Assembly (NCBI GenBank): GCA_050008465.1
Contig: JBEKMO010000016.1
Location: forward strand, 6,882 to 70,881
Origin: Fen-330 sp050008465
GTDB lineage: Bacteria; Acidobacteriota; Terriglobia; Bryobacterales; Bryobacteraceae
Direction of reading: 5' to 3'
Length of the DNA: 64,000 bases
The notes under the pieces are model-generated. The model did not search any database, was not told the DNA's origin, and saw nothing but the letters and a program-made list of their open reading frames with translations. Shown one piece after another: positions 44,042 to 51,693 of this stretch. The position numbers and the translations under genes are program-made. Numbering within the stretch: the stretch's first letter is position 1; each line of letters starts with the position of its first letter.

Positions 44042-45781
44042 CTACTTCACGTCTCTGACGCAGCGGAAGCCGATGTTGAAGGCCTTGTAGCGCGCCGGGA
44101 CCGAGCCGGTCTCCCAGAGAACGCTGTCGGCGAGCTTGGTGTCGTAGGCGCCGCCGCGGATGGTGTACCAGGGCTCGCTGGCCGTCGGCGGAGGCGCCAT
44201 CAGCCGGGTGAACGACTTGAGCGCAGCCTCGCTCGGTGTGCGCAGCTCGTCGGTGAACTCCCAGACGTTGCCCGCCATATTGACGGCGTGGTTGGGGCTG
44301 GCGCCTTCCGGGAAGGAATCCACCGGCATCAGGTCCGGGGTCTTGCGGTCGGGGTTGTCGAGCACGTTGGCGCGCCGCGGGTCCCGATCGTTGCCCCAGG
44401 GGTAGGTACGGCCGTCGCGCCCCCGCGCGGCCTTCTCCCATTCCTGAAGCGTTGGCAACCGCTTCCCCGCCCACTTGGCAAACTCCTGGGCATCCACATA
44501 GGTGATGTTTACGACGGGGTAATAGGGGTGGTCTTTGAGGAAGAGCTCCGGCAACGGGCGGTTCTTCTCGGTGCAGAAACGGGCGTAGGCGGCGTTGCTC
44601 ACCTCGGTTTGATCGATATAGAACGCCGGGAGCGTCAACTGCGTCTTCTCCGGGCCGGACAGGAACGACCCGGCCGGGACGAGCACCATATCTCCAGTGG
44701 GAGTCGAGAGCACCGGTGTCAGCGTTTGCGTGCCCGGCCCCCCGAAATGGAGCCAGGCCGCCGCGGCGAGCATCACGACGCCAGCGACCGCCAGGCCGAT
44801 CAGCCAGGGACTGCTCTTGGCGCGCGGGACCGGCGTCGGCATCGCCGCGGGTGTGGGCGTGGCGACGGGGATGCGGCCCGGCGTCGGCGTAGGTGTAGCC
44901 ACCGTTCCGCCCAGGCCCGGCTCCACGATCACTTGCAGGGTCTGGGTCGCCCCTATCGGACCGCGTTGCAGCCGCCGCAGAATCCGCTCCAGCTCGGCGC
45001 ACACCGCGGAGAAACTGGGCGGCCGCTGCGCGGGATCCTTCGCCGTGCAGCTCGCCACCAGGTCGATGAGCGCCTGCGGCGCGTCGGCGGCGGCCAGCGG
45101 GGCCAGGTCCACCGGCTGGCGCAGGATCTTTTCGAAAATCTTCTCGATGCCTTCAGCATCCGTCGGCCGGATCCCGGTAATCAACTCGAACAGCATAATG
45201 CCGAAGGCGTAGATATCGACCAGGGGGGTGACGGGCATGCCACGGATCTGCTCCGGCGCCATGTAGTACGGCGTGCCGAGCGTGAAGCCGGGCCGCGTGA
45301 GCGCCGTGTTCTCCGCCTTGGCAATGCCAAAATCCATCAGCTTCACCAGCCCGCTGCCGGTGACTTGGATGTTCTCGGGCTTGATGTCGCGATGGATGAT
45401 CTTCTGGGTGTGGATGTGCTCCAGCGCCCGGGCGATTTGCAGGGCGATAGCCAGCTTGCAGTGCAGGTCGCCGGTCCGGTTGGTCTTGATCAGGGCGCGC
45501 AGATCCTCGCCCCGCAAGTATTCCATGACCATGTACGGGCGGCCGCCTTCCTCGCCGAAGTCGTATACCCGGATGATGTTGTCGTGGCTGATATTGCCTG
45601 CCACGCGCGCCTCTTGCAGAAAGCGCGCCTTGGCTTCCGGGTCCTTGCAGGCCTGTTCGGTGAGGATCTTCACCGCCACGGCGCGGCCGATGACCGTATC
45701 GCGCGCACGGTAGACGCGCGACATGCCACCGCCCAGATACTCCTGCAACTCGTACTTGCTGATGCGCGCAGGCAGTTCCAT
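44042..45781 (-). CDS. Ser/Thr kinase fused to FGE/sulfatase-modifying domain, T6SS-linked
   Basis: The 579-residue protein has a Hanks-type kinase: GGGMSRVYRA, K38, HRDIKPEN (130-137), DFG (150-152) and MAPEQIRG. A Pro/Thr linker, a membrane helix (WLIGLAVAGVVMLAAAAWL, about 325-345) and a C-terminal formylglycine-generating-enzyme-like domain follow (VPAGSFLSGPEK, WAGKRLPTLQEWEKAARGRDGRTYPWG, AVNMAGNVWEFTDE, IRGGAYD, GFRCVRD). In PpkA systems the kinase triggers T6SS assembly. It follows tssM with only a few bases between, which supports the same role here. Confidence 0.88.
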   Translation of the reverse strand: MELPARISKYELQEYLGGGMSRVYRARDTVIGRAVAVKILTEQACKDPEAKARFLQEARVAGNISHDNIIRVYDFGEEGGRPYMVMEYLRGEDLRALIKTNRTGDLHCKLAIALQIARALEHIHTQKIIHRDIKPENIQVTGSGLVKLMDFGIAKAENTALTRPGFTLGTPYYMAPEQIRGMPVTPLVDIYAFGIMLFELITGIRPTDAEGIEKIFEKILRQPVDLAPLAAADAPQALIDLVASCTAKDPAQRPPSFSAVCAELERILRRLQRGPIGATQTLQVIVEPGLGGTVATPTPTPGRIPVATPTPAAMPTPVPRAKSSPWLIGLAVAGVVMLAAAAWLHFGGPGTQTLTPVLSTPTGDMVLVPAGSFLSGPEKTQLTLPAFYIDQTEVSNAAYARFCTEKNRPLPELFLKDHPYYPVVNITYVDAQEFAKWAGKRLPTLQEWEKAARGRDGRTYPWGNDRDPRRANVLDNPDRKTPDLMPVDSFPEGASPNHAVNMAGNVWEFTDELRTPSEAALKSFTRLMAPPPTASEPWYTIRGGAYDTKLADSVLWETGSVPARYKAFNIGFRCVRDVK

Positions 45782-45788
45782 ATGTTCC

Positions 45789-48700
45789 TTACCGAGCCAC
45801 GTCCGCCACGCAACCCCATCCGCTGAAGTAGCCTTTGCGGAAGATCGGGGGCGAACCCATCATATCAAGGTCGAAGCGCACCGACACGGGCTGGCCGGTG
45901 CTGGTGGTCACGGAGCGCCCCGATTGTCCGGTCCGCAGGGTCCACTCCAACCGATACACGGAACCCACGGGCGGCGCCTTCTCATCGGAATCCCCGAAGA
46001 ACTCGAACGCGGCCCACACACCATCATACGGCGGCCAGTTGAAGCCCTCGCCGCCGAACTTCACCTGCATGCGGGCGCCCGGCGGGCTGCCCGGCCAGAA
46101 GAACTGCTTGGAACCCACCTTCCCCGGGTTGTTGCTGAAGGTCTGGCTGTCGAGCGAGAGCGAAATGGTCTGGTTGCTGCCCGTCAGGTCGGACGTCAGT
46201 TTGTAGTTGATGTGGGGCTGCTGGGCGCCGCTCGGGTAGGCCGCATCGGCAAACGCGGCGGCGCGGTTGAAGAACGCCAGGAAACCAGGGGTCACGGTCA
46301 TCGTCCCGCCCGGCTTGTGCGAGTAGCGATTGCCTTCTTTCTGCACCAGAGCTTGCAGGCTCCCGGTATAGAACTGCCAGAGCGCTCCGTCGGGCGGGCG
46401 GAAGAAGCGATTCACGTCGTCCACCGTGGCCTGCACGCTGGACTTCAAGCTGAACGGGTACTTCGCCATCAGCCCGTTGAACTGGCCGCACAGCGCGGCC
46501 CCCTTGGCCCTGAGCTCGGCCGGCCCGATGCCCTTCAGCACGCGCTCCAGCTCGGTAATCGGGTCCTCCATCAGCTTCTTCACCGTCTCCGGAACCCGGC
46601 CTTCCTTGTCTACCCCGAAGGTCTGGGCGATCTGCTGCGTGACGAACCGGGCCTCGTTGGCCTGGGTGAGCGTCTGCGCGGTAGCCGGATCGGCCAGCCC
46701 GGCGGAGCTCGACGCCACCTGCTGCACCGAGTTCTGCAGCTTCAGCAGCGAGCCCATGTACATCTGGTTCGACGTGCCGACATACTGGCTCTGGCAAGTC
46801 GGCGGGACCACCTGCTGCACCGCCTGAAACGCGTTCTTCACCTCCGGGAGGTCGATGTTGGTGTGCTGTGAAGCCAGGCAGAACAGGGCCAGCAACGGCG
46901 ACTGGTTGCTGGAGGTCAGACCCAGCTTCCTGGCGGCGTCCGACACGCTCTGGTAACCGGCTACCCTGCCCTGCCGCAAGAACTCGCGCCATTCCTGGAT
47001 GAAATCGCGGATGTAGAAGCCGCGCAGTTTCTGCTCGAGCTGGGTGCGATCGCCGCCGGTGGCGAGGCCCCCTGGGCCCAGCACCCACTCCTCGCCGCTG
47101 AACATGGTGTCGGGCTTGGCGAAGGCGGCCTGCATGAAAGCCCAGCCGTCCCTGGTGAAAGCGCCGCGCACCTCGCGGGGGTCCGAAACCGCCTCGTTGG
47201 GGAACATGCGATTGTAGTTTACCGACTGGCCGCGCTTGGAAGCCGCGTCCAGCAGCGCCTGGTAGATGCGCTCGTCGGCGTTGAACGACTTCAGATACCG
47301 CCGGGCCCGCTCCACTATCGGGGCGTCGTTTGCCGAGGAGAACGGGTTCTCGAACGCCAGCTCGTCGCTGTAGAAATCGAACTGCTTCTGCGCCAGTTGC
47401 AGCCGTTCCGCATCGACGTTGCGTCCCTCGCTCCAGCGGTTGGAAAGATAGGGGGACAGGAACGCACGCGTGCTGCGCTTCCATTCCGACGTGGTGATCA
47501 GATAGGCTTTGAGCGTGTTATAGGGCGGGCCGTAGGCGTCGGTAGGGCCGGGGGCGGGCGGCAGGCGCCGGAGACTATCCACCATCGTGCTCTGCGTCCA
47601 GCCGAACAGCGTCGCGTAGTAGCGGTCGAAGTAGAGCTGGCGGGTCTTGTCGTAGAGCTCGTTGCCCGTATACAACCCCCAACGCAGGCTGAGCGGCGCG
47701 CCATTGCGCTGGTAGTCGGTGAGGATCTCCAGCTCCTGGCGCAGCGCTTCCAGCCGCTTCAGGGCGTCCAGCGCCGGCAGGTCCTGGCCGGTCACGGTCA
47801 CGGCGGAGAGGCCTTTGGCGGCCTCCAGAACGCGCGATTCCAGGTTCCGGTTGCGCACGCAGGAGACGGTGATCGCAATCGAATACAGCAGGCACAACGA
47901 TGCCGCGGCCAGGAACAGCACCCGCCGCAGCCCGCTGGTCTTGACGCTGGCCGAGGAGGCCGAGTGGGCGTCGTGGTCGGCCAGCACGATGTCGTTCCAG
48001 AAGTGGCTCAGGAAAACCCATTGCGGCACCCGCCGTGTTCCGGTTACGCGGGGCTGGGCCGCGGCCTCGGGGCCGCGCTGCTGCCCCTGCCGGAATATCC
48101 CCGTGGCGCCGCTGGCCGCCTCGAAACCCGGCTGTTGCTGCGGGCGGGCCACCGGGGCGGCCACCTCGTCCACCACGATCGGGCGCACGCCGGAGAAGTA
48201 GAATCCGCGCAGGAACGGCGCGGCGCGCAACTGGCTGGGCTTGCACAGATCCACCAGGAACTGCACCAGGCCGCCGCGAAGCTTGCGGAACTCGCGGGGG
48301 AACTCGTAGACGCCGGGCAGCTTGTCGGGGGCGTTCTCGCGCGACAGGTACTCCACCCGCTTGTCGCAGAATGAGCGGAACAGGTCGTCGAAGGCCGCGG
48401 CGAAGCGCTGGCTGGCCTGCTCGGCGTAAACGCCCTGCCCGGTAGCGGGTTGAATGGGCAGCGTCACGCCGACCACCTGCGTCCCCTCCTCGTTGCTCAG
48501 GTTGCGCACGTACTCCAGGAAGAACGGGAGGCGGTCCGCCTTCGTGAACAGAACGTAGACCGGGAAGCTGATGCCCATGAGTTGCGAGATCTCGCCCAGG
48601 CGCGCGTGCAGATTGCGCACGGCGATCGCAACGTTGTCCCGGGCGCCGGGCTTCATGAACTCCTCGAGGTCGAAGCACACCACGGCGGCGCGCGGGGCTT

Positions 48701-49286
48701 GCTGGCCTTTTCCTAACGCGGTCGAAAGCCTGCCCGGCTGCATCCGCCGCAACAGTCGCGCCCAGCGCTGCGGATCGGCCACCATGCTGCCACCGGCCTC
48801 GACAAACACCGTCTGGCGGGAGAACCACAGGTTGCCCGTCCGCGTCGGCAGCACCGCATTGTCGTGGTAGACCTGCCCGGCAAGCAGTTCCGGCTCGAGA
48901 CCCGAATGCACCATGCTGTGGGTTTTGGCGGAGGCGGGCGGGCCAAGCAGGAAAATCACCGGCAGGTTGCCGGTCTTGGCGCCCTTGGCGACATTGGACG
49001 CCGCCAGCCGGGCCTCGGCGTCGCGCACCAGCGCGTCCACTTCATCGCTCGAACCCCCGCCCGCAACTGCGCCCGCGCCCGCCGAAGCCTCCGTCGACGC
49101 CGCTTTCTGCTTCTCCTTCCGGCTGCGCCACCACCAAAACACCCCGGCGCCCGAAAGCCCGATCGTCGCCAGGAGGCCCCGGACAACCCACAGGTTCACT
49201 CCAGTGAGATTGAGCAGCGTGGTGGCCAGCCACGCGAAGACGTAATAGCTTATCAAGCCCCCAATGATGATCATTCGGTAATTCAT
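45789..49286 (-). CDS. tssM: Type VI secretion membrane core protein TssM (IcmF)
   Basis: The 1165-residue protein is of normal TssM length. It has two N-terminal membrane helices (IIIGGLISYYVFAWLAT and WVVRGLLATIGLSGAGVFWWW), a P-loop GPPASAKT (residues 115-122), and a third helix near 455-475 (VLFLAAASLCLLYSIAITV). A large periplasmic part follows, with the C-terminal TssM domain. TssM spans the inner membrane with TssL. The gene sits between tssL and the kinase on one strand, forming tssK-tssL-tssM-kinase. Confidence 0.9.
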   Translation of the reverse strand: MNYRMIIIGGLISYYVFAWLATTLLNLTGVNLWVVRGLLATIGLSGAGVFWWWRSRKEKQKAASTEASAGAGAVAGGGSSDEVDALVRDAEARLAASNVAKGAKTGNLPVIFLLGPPASAKTHSMVHSGLEPELLAGQVYHDNAVLPTRTGNLWFSRQTVFVEAGGSMVADPQRWARLLRRMQPGRLSTALGKGQQAPRAAVVCFDLEEFMKPGARDNVAIAVRNLHARLGEISQLMGISFPVYVLFTKADRLPFFLEYVRNLSNEEGTQVVGVTLPIQPATGQGVYAEQASQRFAAAFDDLFRSFCDKRVEYLSRENAPDKLPGVYEFPREFRKLRGGLVQFLVDLCKPSQLRAAPFLRGFYFSGVRPIVVDEVAAPVARPQQQPGFEAASGATGIFRQGQQRGPEAAAQPRVTGTRRVPQWVFLSHFWNDIVLADHDAHSASSASVKTSGLRRVLFLAAASLCLLYSIAITVSCVRNRNLESRVLEAAKGLSAVTVTGQDLPALDALKRLEALRQELEILTDYQRNGAPLSLRWGLYTGNELYDKTRQLYFDRYYATLFGWTQSTMVDSLRRLPPAPGPTDAYGPPYNTLKAYLITTSEWKRSTRAFLSPYLSNRWSEGRNVDAERLQLAQKQFDFYSDELAFENPFSSANDAPIVERARRYLKSFNADERIYQALLDAASKRGQSVNYNRMFPNEAVSDPREVRGAFTRDGWAFMQAAFAKPDTMFSGEEWVLGPGGLATGGDRTQLEQKLRGFYIRDFIQEWREFLRQGRVAGYQSVSDAARKLGLTSSNQSPLLALFCLASQHTNIDLPEVKNAFQAVQQVVPPTCQSQYVGTSNQMYMGSLLKLQNSVQQVASSSAGLADPATAQTLTQANEARFVTQQIAQTFGVDKEGRVPETVKKLMEDPITELERVLKGIGPAELRAKGAALCGQFNGLMAKYPFSLKSSVQATVDDVNRFFRPPDGALWQFYTGSLQALVQKEGNRYSHKPGGTMTVTPGFLAFFNRAAAFADAAYPSGAQQPHINYKLTSDLTGSNQTISLSLDSQTFSNNPGKVGSKQFFWPGSPPGARMQVKFGGEGFNWPPYDGVWAAFEFFGDSDEKAPPVGSVYRLEWTLRTGQSGRSVTTSTGQPVSVRFDLDMMGSPPIFRKGYFSGWGCVADVAR

Positions 49287-49295
49287 CGAGCGCTC

Positions 49296-50039
49296 CTATC
49301 CGCGAGCCAGGGTCGGAATCGCGCGTAGTTCGGACGCGCCGGCCCCCAGCGAAATCTTGTAGATGCCGAACAGCACAATCACCAGAACAAACGAGCCAAC
49401 CGCCGTCCACAACAGCCTCTTCACCCAGGGGTCGGAGCCCATCACCTTGACCTTTCCGGGGGGAATCGCCCAGAACGGCGAGAGGTCCATCGTGTAGCCT
49501 CGGATGCGCCGCAGCTTCTCCTTGACCGTTTCGATTACCGAGCGCAGCTCGGCCTGGCCGCCCAGTCCGTACCGCCCACGAAAGCCCAGCAACAGGCAAA
49601 GCTCGTAGATCTCCAGCACGTCCGCCAGGTCGTGCGAGTCGCGCTGGCCCAGCAGCCGCTGGATGTTGTTGAAGAAGATCTCTCCAGCGATGTCGATTCC
49701 GAACAGCTCCTCCTGCAGCGGTTTGCGATGCCATTGGGCGAACACCGGCTGCTGGAGATTCAAGATCGACTCGTCCAGAAAGGCCACCACCGCGAAGATG
49801 GCGAGCTTGATCTGCTCGGCGGTGTAGCCCCGCGTTCGCCCATCCTGGTCGGCGGCCTTGAGGGCCTCGCGCATCTGCGCGCGAAACACCTCCGGGTCGG
49901 TAACCACCTGCCGGTTGGTGCGCAGGCGGACAATCGCGGTGAGGGTCTCCTGGAAGACCAGGGCCAAGTTATCCGGGCGGCGCTGAAGCGAGAATCCCCC
50001 GGCCTCGGGCCCGGCGGCATTCGACGTGAACGTTCCCAT
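49296..50039 (-). CDS. tssL: Type VI secretion protein TssL (DotU)
   Basis: The 247-residue protein has the DotU-type cytoplasmic domain (AEQIKLAIFAVVAFLDESIL, QEELFGIDIAGEIFFNNIQRLL, EIYELCLLLGFRGRYG) and a single C-terminal membrane helix (LLWTAVGSFVLVIVLFGIY). It anchors the T6SS baseplate to TssM. It lies nine bases from tssM and four bases from tssK, in the same direction. Confidence 0.92.
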   Translation of the reverse strand: MGTFTSNAAGPEAGGFSLQRRPDNLALVFQETLTAIVRLRTNRQVVTDPEVFRAQMREALKAADQDGRTRGYTAEQIKLAIFAVVAFLDESILNLQQPVFAQWHRKPLQEELFGIDIAGEIFFNNIQRLLGQRDSHDLADVLEIYELCLLLGFRGRYGLGGQAELRSVIETVKEKLRRIRGYTMDLSPFWAIPPGKVKVMGSDPWVKRLLWTAVGSFVLVIVLFGIYKISLGAGASELRAIPTLARG

Positions 50040-50043
50040 ATGT

Positions 50044-51399
50044 CTAGGACTCCAAAACGACCAGAAGTTCGATCTCGGGTTGCGGGATTTCGCCCGGCAC
50101 GTAAACTCCTACCTGGCGAGTCTGCACGATGTGGTCCCAGCACGGGCCCGCGCGATTCACCGCGAAATACTGCGTCTCCAAGCGCGGCGAAATGGCGGCG
50201 GGCGGGATCGGGATCTGGTTCAACGCCAGCCCCGGAAGCGCCCGCTGGACCAGCCTGGGCACATACTCCTTGGAACAAATCTTGATCAGCCTCGGCGTGC
50301 GTTCGATCAGGTCCGCCTCGCCGATCTTCGAGCGGATCGCGAAGATCCAGCGGCAACGGTCCAGGCAGCGCTGGTCGGGCACCGGGCCGGTCCAATAGTA
50401 GTTGCCCATCGGTGTGAGCGGAATGGGAATGCAGTTGGTGGGCATCAGCAGCTCCAGGTGCCTGCGGATGTGCTCGTCGAGCGCTTCGAAGCACTCCTGG
50501 AGGTTCTGATGATCGTACAACGGCAGCGTGCGCGGGTGCGAATCCAGGCCGAAGGTGCAGAGCGCTCCGGCCAGGCGCGACAACTCGTCAAACAGCGCTT
50601 CGGGATGGCCGCGCTTGGTGAAGCAGAAGTGCCGCAGCGGGGCCAGGCTGGCGTTTACGCAGTGCAGAAACCAGAAGTTTGCGACTTCCTGGCTGCTCCA
50701 CCCGGCCGAGCTTTTCGCGCCGCCTTGCTTGGCGCGAGTGAGGTTGGCGCTCTTCTCCTCGAGGATCTCCACGATCCGGCGGAGCATCAGCATCAGCCGC
50801 TCGCTGGCGCTAACCTCCAGGCACGGCGGAATGAACTGAGGATCGAAAACGAAGTGCCCCGAACTGTCCCGCCGGATGCGCGCTATCGGCAGCACCACCA
50901 TGTCCTGGGTGATTTCGGTGTCCAGCAGCAGCCGGATGTTCTTCCGTCCCACGCGCACCGGCTTCTCGTCCCGCCCGGTGTTGTCGTCGTGCAGCACTAC
51001 GCTTTCGGCGATATAGCGGGTGGTGCTGGCCTCGCCGTCACCCTCTAGGGAACAGTTCAGCCCATCGGGGATGCGAGGAGGAATCGCCAGATAGGCGGTC
51101 ATGCTCTCGCGGATCGGCGAAAACAGGTCGGAGATCTGGCGAGCCGCGGGCAGCGGGTCGGCATCTGGCATCTGAAACACCAGACCGTCCGGGAGAACCC
51201 CCCTGGCGTGCACCAGGGAGAGCGTTCCGTTCAATAGCGCCTCGCGGTCCAGTTCGAAGCCCCCGAGACCATAGGGCGCATAGTACAGGCTGGCAAGGGC
51301 GAAGTGGACGGAGTCTTCAAAATAGCGGCTTTGCGCTTGAAAATGGTGGGGACCCAGGTACATCCCTTCAGACCAGACGAGCCTGGAAAGGTGTTTCAT
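50044..51399 (-). CDS. tssK: Type VI secretion baseplate protein TssK
   Basis: From the ATG at 51399 (MKHLSRLVWSEGMYLGPHHFQ) the 451-residue protein matches TssK (LVWSEGMYLGPHHFQAQSRYFE). TssK connects the baseplate to the TssL-TssM core. The start is fixed by the TATAAT upstream: a longer frame would start before the promoter. It is the first gene of the tssK-tssL-tssM-kinase row. Confidence 0.92.
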   Translation of the reverse strand: MKHLSRLVWSEGMYLGPHHFQAQSRYFEDSVHFALASLYYAPYGLGGFELDREALLNGTLSLVHARGVLPDGLVFQMPDADPLPAARQISDLFSPIRESMTAYLAIPPRIPDGLNCSLEGDGEASTTRYIAESVVLHDDNTGRDEKPVRVGRKNIRLLLDTEITQDMVVLPIARIRRDSSGHFVFDPQFIPPCLEVSASERLMLMLRRIVEILEEKSANLTRAKQGGAKSSAGWSSQEVANFWFLHCVNASLAPLRHFCFTKRGHPEALFDELSRLAGALCTFGLDSHPRTLPLYDHQNLQECFEALDEHIRRHLELLMPTNCIPIPLTPMGNYYWTGPVPDQRCLDRCRWIFAIRSKIGEADLIERTPRLIKICSKEYVPRLVQRALPGLALNQIPIPPAAISPRLETQYFAVNRAGPCWDHIVQTRQVGVYVPGEIPQPEIELLVVLES

Positions 51400-51421
51400 A
51401 GAGAGATGCTCTGAAAGTCGT

Positions 51422-51427
51422 ATTATA
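51422..51427 (-). promoter_or_regulatory. -10 element before tssK
   Basis: TATAAT on the minus strand lies 22 bases before the tssK ATG. A matching -35 is weak. It places the tssK start at 51399. Confidence 0.5.
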
Positions 51428-51509
51428 TGCGTCGCCCGCAAAAGAAGCTAGCGCTTTGCGCCAAACCCAGGGCGCCCGCAACCGAGGGACTGCCTAGGCC
51501 GTCCGTTGT

Positions 51510-51600
51510 GGGGACGGCTCAGGCTGTCCCCGGTTGCCCACGAGGCCGGCTGTCCCGGGTTTGGTCGCCGGGGGCAACTGCCCCGCGTCCGCCCGGACGC
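51510..51600. repeat. Cluster of perfect palindromes between divergent genes
   Basis: GGGGAC...GTCCCC (51510-51531), GGGGCA-ac-TGCCCC (51571-51584) and GCGTCC-gccc-GGACGC (51585-51600) lie in the 294-base gap between tssK and the proline-rich gene. They resemble the units at 14743-14817 in size and spacing. No gene is seen in this gap. Confidence 0.65.
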
Positions 51601-51663
51601 GCCAGGCCCCCGGGCGAATTCGGGCTCCTGGCGGGTTGCTGATGGCGCATAGCTGCGGTTCGG

Positions 51664-51669
51664 TATAAT
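51664..51669 (+). promoter_or_regulatory. -10 element of the proline-rich protein gene
   Basis: TATAAT lies 24 bases before the ATG at 51694. TTGCTG upstream is spaced too far to be a good -35 box. Confidence 0.5.
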
Positions 51670-51693
51670 CTAATACTGGATCGGCAGCATGTC

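Noticed and set aside
44288..45826. A 512-codon plus-strand frame over the kinase/FGE gene
   Set aside because: Antisense to a kinase with all catalytic motifs; composition artefact.
46024..47484. A second minus-strand frame inside tssM
   Set aside because: Overlaps tssM in another frame. tssM has the complete length and domains, while this one has no motif.
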